Source of the DNA: Micromonospora costi
GTDB taxonomy: Bacteria > Actinomycetota > Actinomycetes > Mycobacteriales > Micromonosporaceae
Direction: 5' to 3'
Length of the DNA: 64,000 nt
Assembly (NCBI RefSeq): GCF_003626655.1
Contig: NZ_RBAN01000002.1
Span: forward strand, 806,001 to 870,000
A program made the translations under genes and the position numbers. The notes beneath the pieces are model-generated. The model ran no database searches, had not been told where the DNA came from, and saw only the letters and a program-made list of their open reading frames with translations. Below are positions 52,719 through 59,672 of the stretch, in pieces (position 1 is the stretch's first letter; every line of letters begins with the position of its first letter).

Positions 52719-53485
52719 CAGTGCCCGAGCAGTGGCAGCGTCTGGCGGGGCAGGCTGTCGTCCAGCTCGCCGAGGGCCAGCGCCGCGAACCGGGCGGCGA
52801 ACGGCTGCCACACCTCCTCGATGTCGGCCATCACCGCGTCGCAGGCGGCCACCACCAGCTCCGGGTCGTAGCCCAGTTCGGCGAGCTGGGCCGAGTCGGT
52901 GGCCCAGTCGGCGATCATGGCGGTGTCGCACTCGATGTGGAACTGGAGCCCCCAGGCCCGGTCGCCGAGCCGGAACGCCTGGTGCGGGTAGCGCGTGGAG
53001 GCGGCCAGCAGGGTCGCGCCGTGGGGCAGCTCGGTGATCTCGTCGGCGTGCCACTGGAGCACGTCCGGGATGAGCGGCACGTACCGGAACAGCGGGTCGC
53101 GCTCCGCGGCGTCGCGGCGGCCCACCACGCCCGGCCCGATCTCCGGCCCGGACGGGCTGCGCTCGACCTGACCAGCATGGGCCGTGGCCAGCAGCTGTGC
53201 GCCCAGGCAGACGGCCAGCGTCGGCACCCGGTACCGGACGGCCTTGCGCAGCAACCCCTCCAGAGCCGGGAACCAGGGCGCGCCGGGCGAGCCGTCCGCC
53301 AGCGGGTACGCCTGCTGCTCGCCGCCGAGGACCACCAGCGCGGCGTAGCCCTCCAGGTCGGCGGGTAGTTCGTCACCGGCGTGCGGGCGTACCACCCACA
53401 GGTCCAGGCCGGCCTCGGTCAGCCACTCCCCCAGCCGGCGCAGGTCGTCGGTCGGGTCGTTCTCGATCACCAACGCGGTTGCCAC
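52718..53485 (-). CDS. class I glutamine amidotransferase-like protein
   Basis: 255 residues of the GATase1 fold: ALVVLGGEQQAYPLADGSPGAPW (oxyanion loop), LAVCLGAQLLATAHAG with the nucleophile cysteine in CLGAQ, and GLQFHIECD with the catalytic histidine-x-glutamate. It resembles stand-alone GuaA-like amidotransferases (YfeJ/GlnA-linked type) of unknown acceptor. The C-terminus overlaps the glnE start (TGATG), which suggests a role near nitrogen metabolism. GTG at 53485 lies 7 nt after TAGCCT. Confidence 0.88.
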   Translation of the reverse strand: MATALVIENDPTDDLRRLGEWLTEAGLDLWVVRPHAGDELPADLEGYAALVVLGGEQQAYPLADGSPGAPWFPALEGLLRKAVRYRVPTLAVCLGAQLLATAHAGQVERSPSGPEIGPGVVGRRDAAERDPLFRYVPLIPDVLQWHADEITELPHGATLLAASTRYPHQAFRLGDRAWGLQFHIECDTAMIADWATDSAQLAELGYDPELVVAACDAVMADIEEVWQPFAARFAALALGELDDSLPRQTLPLLGH

Positions 53486-53492
53486 GACGTCG

Positions 53493-53498
53493 AGGCTA
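53493..53498 (-). promoter_or_regulatory. -10 hexamer TAGCCT of the GATase-glnE operon
   Basis: Minus-strand TAGCCT followed by 7 nt and GTG at 53485. Confidence 0.5.
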
Positions 53499-53583
53499 GC
53501 GGGTGCCACCCCGTACGCCCGAACGCCGCCCGGCGGTGTCCGCGTGGACCGCCGCTCACCCGGCCGATCCGTCCGGTACGGGA

Positions 53584-53589
53584 TAGGCT
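53584..53589 (+). promoter_or_regulatory. -10 hexamer TAGGCT of the S66 peptidase gene
   Basis: TAGGCT ends 8 nt before the GTG at 53598. Confidence 0.45.
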
Positions 53590-53597
53590 CTGCCGCT

Positions 53598-54536
53598 GTG
53601 ACCAGCGCCGCCACCGCCACCGTCCTGCGTCCGCCCGTGCTGCGTCCCGGTGACACCGTGATGCTGGTGTCCCCCTCCGGCCCGACCCGGCCGGAGCGGG
53701 TGGCCCGCGGCATCGAGCTGCTCACCGGCTGGGGCCTGCGACCGGTGCTGGCGCCCCACGCGTACGCCCGCGAGGGCTACCTGGCCGGCGCGGACGAGCT
53801 GCGGGCGGCCGACCTGAACGCCGCCTTCGCCGACCCGGAGGTACGCGGGGTGATCTGCACCCGGGGCGGGTACGGCGCCCAGCGGGTCGTGGACGCCATC
53901 GACATGTCCGCCGTCCGGCGTGACCCGAAGGTGGTGGCCGGCTTCTCCGACATCACCGCGTTGCAGCTGGCCCTGTGGCGCGGCGCCCGGCTGGCCGGCG
54001 TACACGGTCCGGGGGCGGCCTGGCGGGACGAGCGCACGCCGCTGCGTTCGGCGGAGTCGCTGCACGCCGCGCTGATGACGACCGAGCCGGTGACCGTGGC
54101 CGCGCTGCCCGACGAGGAGACGTACGACGTACGCGTCCCGGGGCGTGCGACCGGCCCGCTGCTCGGCGGGAACCTCTGCCTGGTCGCCGCCTCGCTCGGC
54201 ACCCGGGACATGCCGGACCTCACCGGGGCCGTGCTGCTCCTCGAGGACGTGCAGGAGCCGCCGTACAAGGTCGACCGCATGCTCACGCAGCTGCGTCGCG
54301 CGGGCGCGCTGGACGGGCTGGCCGGGGTGGCCGTCGGCCAGTTCACCGACTGCGCGGACGGCTGGTCGGTGACCGTCTCGGAGGTGCTCGCCGAGCGTCT
54401 CGGCGACCTCGGCGTGCCGGTGCTCGGCGGCCTCCCGATCGGGCACGGCGTCGGGCAGCTCACCGTCCCCGTGGGCACCGAGGCCACCCTCGACGTCGAC
54501 GCCAAAACCCTCACGGTCGCCGCCGCCGTCCGCTGA
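53598..54536 (+). CDS. S66 LD-carboxypeptidase / MccF-like peptidase
   Basis: 312 residues. The S66 triad is recognisable: nucleophile serine in VAGFSDITALQLAL, glutamate in GAVLLLEDVQEPPYKVDRMLTQL, and histidine in GGLPIGHGVGQLTVPVG. CTRGGYGAQRVVDAID is the oxyanion-side loop. The family includes LD-carboxypeptidases that trim murein tetrapeptides in recycling and MccF enzymes that inactivate microcin C; no signal peptide is present, so the cytosolic version is expected. GTG at 53598 follows a TAGGCT box. Which of the two activities applies cannot be decided here. Confidence 0.9.
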   Translation: MTSAATATVLRPPVLRPGDTVMLVSPSGPTRPERVARGIELLTGWGLRPVLAPHAYAREGYLAGADELRAADLNAAFADPEVRGVICTRGGYGAQRVVDAIDMSAVRRDPKVVAGFSDITALQLALWRGARLAGVHGPGAAWRDERTPLRSAESLHAALMTTEPVTVAALPDEETYDVRVPGRATGPLLGGNLCLVAASLGTRDMPDLTGAVLLLEDVQEPPYKVDRMLTQLRRAGALDGLAGVAVGQFTDCADGWSVTVSEVLAERLGDLGVPVLGGLPIGHGVGQLTVPVGTEATLDVDAKTLTVAAAVR

Positions 54537-54551
54537 CCGGTCCCGCGGTCT

Positions 54552-54617
54552 CCTGGTGATCAAAAGGTTTGCGTCGGATCCGCGGCGGATCGTGACGCGA
54601 ACCTCTTGATCACCGGG
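54552..54617. terminator. GATC-type palindrome D between convergent genes
   Basis: 24-nt arms (54552-54575, 54594-54617) with two G-U pairs and one mismatch, 18-nt loop. Both arms contain the TGATCAAGAGGTTTGCG-like core seen at 44848, and the right side ends TGATCACCGGGG as in the element at 9584. Confidence 0.7.
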
Positions 54618-54647
54618 GCGGGCGGCCGGGTGGGTGGGGTCCGGGGG

Positions 54648-55529
54648 TCAGGGTTTGAGGTGGGCCAGGCGGCCGATCTCCAGGGCGATCCACACCGTGC
54701 CGTCGGGGGCGACGGTGATGCCGTGCGGCTCGGAGGCCGGGGTGGGCAGGTCGTACGTCTCGATCCGCCCGGCCGCGTCGACATGGCCGACACGGTTGCC
54801 GCCCCACTCGGTGTACCAGGCGCCGCCGGCCGCGTCCGCGACGATCGCGTGGGGCCGGGCCGTACGGTCCGGCAACGGGAACTCCTCGACCCGCCCGTCC
54901 CGGTCGATCCGGCCGAGCTGACCGGCGGCGATCTCCACGAACCAGATCACGCCGTCGGCCGTGGCCGTGATGCCGACCGGCGCCGCCTGCGCGGTCGGTA
55001 CCGGGTGCACGTCGACCGTGCCGTCCAGGCCGATCCGGGCTACGGCGTTCGCCTGGTTGAGCGTGCACCAGACGGCGTCCGGGCCGGCGGCCACCATCGA
55101 GGCGAACGCCCCGGTCACCGGCAGCGGGAACGCCGTCACCGTGCCGTCGGGGGTGACCCGGCCGACCGTGTCGGAGTTCATCCCGGCGTACCAGAGCGCG
55201 CCGTCCGGGCCGGTGGCGATGCCGCACGGGCCGGTGCCGGCGGGCAGCGCGATCGCGCTGAGCCGACCGTCGGTGGTGATCCGGCCCAGCCGGTCGTCCC
55301 CGGAGCGGGTGAACCAGAGGGCGCCGTCGGGGCCGGGCGTGATGATCAGGGGACGGCTGTCCGGCGCGTCGAGCGGCCAGGTCCGGACGTCGCCGTCCGC
55401 GCCGACCCGGGCGATGCCGCCGGCGTGGACGAGCGTCACCCAGAGTGCGCCGTCGGGGCCCGCCGTGATGCCGTACGGGCCGGTGCCCGGATCGGTCAGG
55501 GTGATCTCCCGGATGCGGGTGTCGGTCAC
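54648..55529 (-). CDS. virginiamycin B lyase-like beta-propeller
   Basis: 293 residues built of about seven blades, each with a GPDGALW-type turn (ITAGPDGALWVT, ITPGPDGALWFT, IATGPDGALWYA). The last blades carry RPHAIVADAAGGAWYTEWGGNRVGHVD and SEPHGITVAPDGTVWIALEIGRL, the His/Glu region of streptogramin lyase Vgb, which opens the lactone ring of B-type streptogramins by elimination. There is no signal peptide. Start GTG 55529 is set by GAGGAGAGG. Many chromosomal homologues are not proven resistance enzymes, so this is a family call. Confidence 0.85.
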   Translation of the reverse strand: MTDTRIREITLTDPGTGPYGITAGPDGALWVTLVHAGGIARVGADGDVRTWPLDAPDSRPLIITPGPDGALWFTRSGDDRLGRITTDGRLSAIALPAGTGPCGIATGPDGALWYAGMNSDTVGRVTPDGTVTAFPLPVTGAFASMVAAGPDAVWCTLNQANAVARIGLDGTVDVHPVPTAQAAPVGITATADGVIWFVEIAAGQLGRIDRDGRVEEFPLPDRTARPHAIVADAAGGAWYTEWGGNRVGHVDAAGRIETYDLPTPASEPHGITVAPDGTVWIALEIGRLAHLKP

Positions 55530-55717
55530 GCGGTTTCCTCTCCTCGGCGGCTCTCGCCGGCCCACCCTGCCGGGCTCCGCCGACCCTGACAACCGGTTTG
55601 TCCCGGTCGGCAGGGCCGATTTTCAGCCCGCTGACAGCCTCGCCACGGGTCGCGCCAAGACTGTCCCGTCACCGTCGGTGAGGTCAGGGCACCACCAACC
55701 GACGAGCTGGAGAGAAC

Positions 55718-56242
55718 ATGTCCCGCACGATCAGGAAGAAGCACCTGCTGGCCGGCCTGGCCACGGCGGGCGTACTCGGCGTCGGCGTCGCCGCGCCGAC
55801 CATGGCGTTCGCCGCCGACAACGGCACCCCGACGCCGAGCGCCAGCGCCCCGGACAAGGGTGACCGGCAGCAGCAGCGCGCCGATCGCCAGGCGGAGTTC
55901 GCCGAGGCGCTCGCCAAGGAGCTGGGGGTCTCCACCGACAAGGTGACGGCCGCCCTGGAGAAGGTGCGCGAGCAGCAGAAGGCCGACCACCCGAAGGGCG
56001 ACCGGCCGGAGCGTCCGTCCACCGAGGAGCGGCAGGCCCAGCTCAAGGAGCGGCTGGACCAGGCGGTCAAGGACGGCAAGCTCACCCAGGAGCAGGCCGA
56101 CGCGATCACCGAGGCCGTCGAGGCCGGCGTGTTCCCCGGCGGGTTCGGTGGGCCGGGCCGGCACGGCGGCTGGGGCGGCCACGGCGACCGGACCGACCAG
56201 GGCACGCCCGACAGCACGCCCGAGGGCACGACCGGCAGCTGA
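55718..56242 (+). CDS. secreted helical protein of unknown function
   Basis: 174 residues. A Sec-type signal peptide (SRTIRKKHLLAGLATAGVLGVGVAAPTMAFA) is followed by charged helices: QAEFAEALAKELGVSTDKVTAALEKVREQQ, then AQLKERLDQAVKDGKLTQEQADAITEAVEAGVF, a paired-helix pattern with ELGV/KLTQEQAD turns seen in many exported actinobacterial proteins (YckD/DUF2680-like, tentative). The end is Gly/His-rich (GGFGGPGRHGGWGGHGD). ATG at 55718 follows GGAGAGA. It is monocistronic, with two hairpins behind it. Confidence 0.75.
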   Translation: MSRTIRKKHLLAGLATAGVLGVGVAAPTMAFAADNGTPTPSASAPDKGDRQQQRADRQAEFAEALAKELGVSTDKVTAALEKVREQQKADHPKGDRPERPSTEERQAQLKERLDQAVKDGKLTQEQADAITEAVEAGVFPGGFGGPGRHGGWGGHGDRTDQGTPDSTPEGTTGS

Positions 56243-56251
56243 CCGGTCGGC

Positions 56252-56280
56252 GGGCCCGGCCGGGTGACCCGGCCGGGCCC
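56252..56280 (+). terminator. hairpin terminator after the secreted protein gene
   Basis: Perfect 13-bp arms (56252-56264, 56268-56280) around a TGA loop. Confidence 0.8.
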
Positions 56281-56327
56281 GGCGCCCCGGACCACGTCGG
56301 GCGTCGCCCCGCGTCCTACGCGGTACC

Positions 56328-56372
56328 GGCGGAACGGCGGTGTCCACCACCCTCGGACACCGCCGTTCCGCC
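56328..56372. terminator. second hairpin between convergent genes
   Basis: Perfect 18-bp arms (56328-56345, 56355-56372) with a 9-nt loop, 13 bp from the end of the convergent VOC gene, probably its terminator. Confidence 0.8.
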
Positions 56373-56385
56373 GTCCTGGAGTGGA

Positions 56386-56757
56386 TCAGGCGCCCGGCGG
56401 GGGCGTGAAGACGCCGACGCGGTTGCCGGCCGGGTCGAGCAGGTGGGCGAGGCTGAGGCCGTTGGGGTTGGTCCGGGCCGGCACGAGCACCTTGCCGCCC
56501 GCCGCCTCGGCCCGGCGGCAGGTCTCCGGCACGTCGCTCACCTGCACGTAGAAGATGGCGTAGTTCGGGCCGGCCCCGCCCGTGCCCCGGACCGCGCCGC
56601 CGATGCCGTCACCGCGGGCCTCGGTCGTCCGGTACGACGCCTCCGCGGTGCCCTCCTCGGTGAAGCTCCAGCCGAACAGGTCGCCGTAGAACCGCTGGGC
56701 CTCGTCGGGCCCCTCTGTGCCGATCTCGAACCAGGTGACGGCGTTGCTGATGGTCAT
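56386..56757 (-). CDS. VOC-superfamily protein
   Basis: 123 residues. N-terminal NAVTWFEIGTEGPDEAQRFYGDLFGWSFTEE and C-terminal GPNYAIFYVQVSDVPETCRRAEAAGGKVLVPART...HLLDPAGNRVGVFTPP form the two modules of the CFP-30-like VOC group. The ATG at 56757 follows GGGAGG by six bases. It lies 111 bp downstream of a WYL regulator on the same strand and may be regulated by it. Ligand unknown. Confidence 0.88.
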   Translation of the reverse strand: MTISNAVTWFEIGTEGPDEAQRFYGDLFGWSFTEEGTAEASYRTTEARGDGIGGAVRGTGGAGPNYAIFYVQVSDVPETCRRAEAAGGKVLVPARTNPNGLSLAHLLDPAGNRVGVFTPPPGA

Positions 56758-56867
56758 CTGTGGCCTCCCGTTCCACGCGCCGGCCGGGTGGCCGGCGCCG
56801 TCGGGAACAAGCCTCGGCCGCGTCCGCGACAGCGTCCTGTCGGTGTTTCCCGCCGGACTTTCCGCGG

Positions 56868-57560
56868 TCAGACGAGGCTCAGCGGGCGGACCCGGTCGTG
56901 GGGGATGTCGAGGTCCTCGGGGCGCAGCTCCCGGGTCACCGCCTCGGCGAGCGGGTGCACCGACAGGATCCGGTCGGTGCGGAAGGCGCGGATCTCGTCC
57001 CGCAGGCGGCACCACGCCAGCAGGTACCAGTGCCGGGAGTTGCCCAGGTAGCCCAACGGCTCCACGTCGCGCAGCGAGTCGGCGCCGGCGCGGTCGGCGT
57101 ACCGGATGCGCAGCACCCGCCGCGCGAGCACCGCGTCGGCGACGGCGGCCGGGACGGGCGTCACCGGGCCGTCGCCGATGAGGTGCACCCGGCCGGCGAG
57201 CCGGTGCGCCTCGGCGACGTCGGCGGGCGGCATCACGGCCACCAGCTTGCGCAACGCGGCGGCGGCGGAGGCGGCGAAGGGCGTGCCGCCGAGCCGGTGC
57301 AGCGCGAGCGCCATGGCCACCGCCTCACCGGCGGTCAGGTTGACCGGTGGCAGCGTGCGGGCACGGTCGAGCACGTAGCCGCCGGTGCGGCCCGGCTCCG
57401 CCCAGATCGGCACCCCGGACTGCTGCAACGCCCCGATGTCGCGCTCGATGGTGCGGCTGCTCACCTCGAAGCGGGCGGCCAGCCAGCGGGCGCTGCGCGG
57501 CCGCGGCGACACGGCGCGCAGCTCCTCGACCAGGGCGTAGAGGCGGTCGGTCCGGTTCAC
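56868..57560 (-). CDS. WYL-domain transcriptional regulator (YafY-like)
   Basis: 230 residues. The N-terminal winged helix-turn-helix is RLYALVEELRAVSPRPRSARWLAARFEVSSRTIERDIGALQQSGVPIWAEPGRTGGYVL, followed by the WYL domain with RVLRIRYADRAG, EPLGYLGNSRHWYLLAWCRLRDEIRAFRTDRI. WYL domains bind nucleic acid or nucleotide ligands and often control stress or metabolic genes. GTG at 57560 is 6 nt after TAGGTT. A VOC gene follows on the same strand and is the likeliest target. Confidence 0.92.
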   Translation of the reverse strand: MNRTDRLYALVEELRAVSPRPRSARWLAARFEVSSRTIERDIGALQQSGVPIWAEPGRTGGYVLDRARTLPPVNLTAGEAVAMALALHRLGGTPFAASAAAALRKLVAVMPPADVAEAHRLAGRVHLIGDGPVTPVPAAVADAVLARRVLRIRYADRAGADSLRDVEPLGYLGNSRHWYLLAWCRLRDEIRAFRTDRILSVHPLAEAVTRELRPEDLDIPHDRVRPLSLV

Positions 57561-57566
57561 ACCCGC

Positions 57567-57572
57567 AACCTA
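57567..57572 (-). promoter_or_regulatory. -10 hexamer TAGGTT of the WYL regulator
   Basis: Minus-strand TAGGTT followed by 6 nt and GTG at 57560. Confidence 0.5.
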
Positions 57573-57596
57573 CGACCGGGGTGTGACGACCGCCGC

Positions 57597-58022
57597 TCAG
57601 GCGATGCTGGCGCAGACGATCAGCGCGGCGCCGAAGTGGGTGGCGGCGCTGACCCGGGCCGCCGGGTGCGGCTCGTCGGTGCAGATGATCTCGCCGAGCC
57701 GGCCCGGCGTGAGCAGGTCGAGGACGAAGAACGCCAACGCCATGATCCCCAGCCCGAGCAGCCCGAAGATGACCGTGGAGGCGAGCCCCTTGGCGAAGTC
57801 GCTGTAGCTGGTCAGGATCGCGGTGAACACGATCGCCGCGACGCCGAGCTGGTTGGCGGTGAGCAGCAGACCCGCGTTGCGGTTGCGCTGCACCCAGATC
57901 AGCTCCCGAAGCTTGCCGGGTGTGAGCAGGTCCACCAGCACGAAACCGGCCGCCAGCAGGGCGACCCCGACGACTCCGAACACGATGCTCTGCCAGGCCC
58001 CGCTGAGCAGATCCTCCAGCAC
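57597..58022 (-). CDS. DUF350 membrane protein
   Basis: 141 residues with four membrane helices arranged as an internal duplication: VFGVVGVALLAAGFVLVDLLTPGKLRELIW and TVIFGLLGLGIMALAFFVLDLLTPGRLGEII share the VLDLLTPG-K/R-L core. That tandem is the DUF350 signature, a family of unknown role often found near spermidine synthase-like or stress genes. GTG at 58022 follows GGGAGG. Downstream of glnA2 on the same strand, 102 bp away. Confidence 0.88.
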   Translation of the reverse strand: MLEDLLSGAWQSIVFGVVGVALLAAGFVLVDLLTPGKLRELIWVQRNRNAGLLLTANQLGVAAIVFTAILTSYSDFAKGLASTVIFGLLGLGIMALAFFVLDLLTPGRLGEIICTDEPHPAARVSAATHFGAALIVCASIA

Positions 58023-58124
58023 CGACTGCCTCCCGACACCGCGGCGCCGGCGGGGGTGCCGGCGCGGTGATCGAGACGATAGCGGGCGCGCACCACCCCG
58101 GCAGCCCCGTGCGCCGCCGCCGGG

Positions 58125-59474
58125 TTACAGGGACAGGTAACGCTGCCGCTCGTACGGGGTGACCTCGCGGCGGTACTGCTCCCACTCGGCGCGCTTGTTG
58201 CGCAGGAAGAAGTCGAAGACGTGCTCGCCCAGCACCTCGGCGACCAGTTCCGAGCCGGCCATCACGTCGATCGCCTCGGACAGGTTCTCCGGCAGCGCCT
58301 CGTACCCCATGGCCCGGCGCTCCGCGCTGGTCAGCGACCAGACGTCGTCCTCGGCCCCCGGTGGCAGCTCGTAGCCCTCCTCGATGCCCTTCAGGCCGGC
58401 GCCCAGCAGCACCGCGAAGGCGAGGTACGGGTTGGCCGCCGAGTCCGGCGAACGCACCTCGACCCGGGCCGAGTTCGGCTTGCCGTACGCGGGAACCCGC
58501 ACCAGCGCCGACCGGTTGAGGTGCCCCCAGCAGACGTACGCCGGGCTCTCGGTGATGCGGTCCGGCAGCGCCTGGGGGAAGAGCCGCTTGTAGGAGTTGA
58601 CCCACTGGTTGGTGACCGCCGTGTACTCGCGGGCGTGCACGAGCAGCCCGGCGATGAACGACTTCGCCACCTTGGAGAGCTTCATGGGGTCGCCGGCGTC
58701 GTGGAACGCGTTGCGCTCCCCCTCGAACAGCGACAGGTGGGTGTGCATCCCGCTGCCCGGCTGGTCGGTGAACGGCTTCGGCATGAACGTGGCCTGCACA
58801 CCGGTGGAGAGCGCCACCTCCTTGACCACGTGCCGGAAGGTCATGATGTTGTCGGCCGTGGTGAGCGCGTCGGCGTAGCGCAGGTCGATCTCCTGCTGCC
58901 CGGGCGCCACCTCGTGGTGGCTGAACTCCACCGAGATGCCGATCCGCTCCAGGGCGAGCACCGCCTGGCGGCGGAAGTCGCGCGCCACGGCGTGGGTGGT
59001 GTGCTCGAAGTAGCCGCCGGTGTCGACCGGGGTCGGCAGGGAGCCGTCCATCGGGCCGTTCTCCAGCAGGAAGAACTCGATCTCGGGGTGGGTGTAGAAG
59101 GTGAAGCCCCGGTCGGCCGCCCGGGACAGCGCCCGGCGGAGGACGTGCCGCGGGTCGGCCCAGGACGGGCTGCCGTCGGGGAGCAGGATGTCGCAGAACA
59201 TCCGGGCGCTCTCGCCGCTGACCCCACCCTCGAACGGGAAGACCTGGAAGGTCGTCGGGTCCGGCATGGCCACCATGTCGGATTCGAAGACCCGGGCGAA
59301 GCCCTCGATCGCCGAGCCGTCGAAGCCGATGCCCTCCTCGAAGGCCGCCTCCAGCTCGGCGGGGGCCACCGAGACGCTCTTCAGCGTGCCGAGCACGTCG
59401 GTGAACCACAGCCGGACGAACCGGATGTCCCGCTCTTCCAGCGTACGGAGGACGAACTCCTGCTGACGGTCCAC
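58125..59474 (-). CDS. glnA2: glutamine synthetase-like ligase, GlnA2 type
   Basis: 449 residues of the GS fold: EEGIGFDGSAIEGFARVFESDMVAMPD, EIEFFLLENG, the ATP loop KPFTDQPGSGMHTHLSLFEG and NRSALVRVP. The segment where GlnA has its adenylylated tyrosine reads EDDVWSLTSAERRAMG, so GlnE should not modify it. In Streptomyces the homologue GlnA2 was reported to glutamylate polyamines; I infer the same here by similarity. Start GTG 59474 is set by GAGGGG five bases upstream and gives the expected DRQQEFVLRTLEERDIRFVRLWF. Its neighbours are DUF350 and nadE. Confidence 0.85.
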   Translation of the reverse strand: MDRQQEFVLRTLEERDIRFVRLWFTDVLGTLKSVSVAPAELEAAFEEGIGFDGSAIEGFARVFESDMVAMPDPTTFQVFPFEGGVSGESARMFCDILLPDGSPSWADPRHVLRRALSRAADRGFTFYTHPEIEFFLLENGPMDGSLPTPVDTGGYFEHTTHAVARDFRRQAVLALERIGISVEFSHHEVAPGQQEIDLRYADALTTADNIMTFRHVVKEVALSTGVQATFMPKPFTDQPGSGMHTHLSLFEGERNAFHDAGDPMKLSKVAKSFIAGLLVHAREYTAVTNQWVNSYKRLFPQALPDRITESPAYVCWGHLNRSALVRVPAYGKPNSARVEVRSPDSAANPYLAFAVLLGAGLKGIEEGYELPPGAEDDVWSLTSAERRAMGYEALPENLSEAIDVMAGSELVAEVLGEHVFDFFLRNKRAEWEQYRREVTPYERQRYLSL

Positions 59475-59549
59475 TTCCACCCCTCGTGACACGCTCTCCC
59501 GCCACCGGCCGGGCCGGTACGGCCTGACCGACCAGTCTCCACCGGCCTG

Positions 59550-59565
59550 GTTACGCCGACGTTAC
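59550..59565 (-). promoter_or_regulatory. possible GlnR half-box upstream of glnA2
   Basis: On the minus strand GTAAC-N6-GTAAC with 11-bp spacing, 76 bp before glnA2. It matches half of a GlnR box; the second half is not evident. Confidence 0.35.
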
Positions 59566-59672
59566 GCGACCGTCCGGGGCGCGTCCCGCCGTGTCCCGGC
59601 ACGGCCACGGGGGTCGCCGGGGTGTCCCGCGCCCGCCGTGTCGGACCCCCGGCGCTGGGGCAAGATGAGGGC

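Noticed and set aside
49368..52871. Long plus-strand frame opposite glnE
   Set aside because: No motif, low-complexity composition; glnE on the minus strand has both catalytic domains intact.
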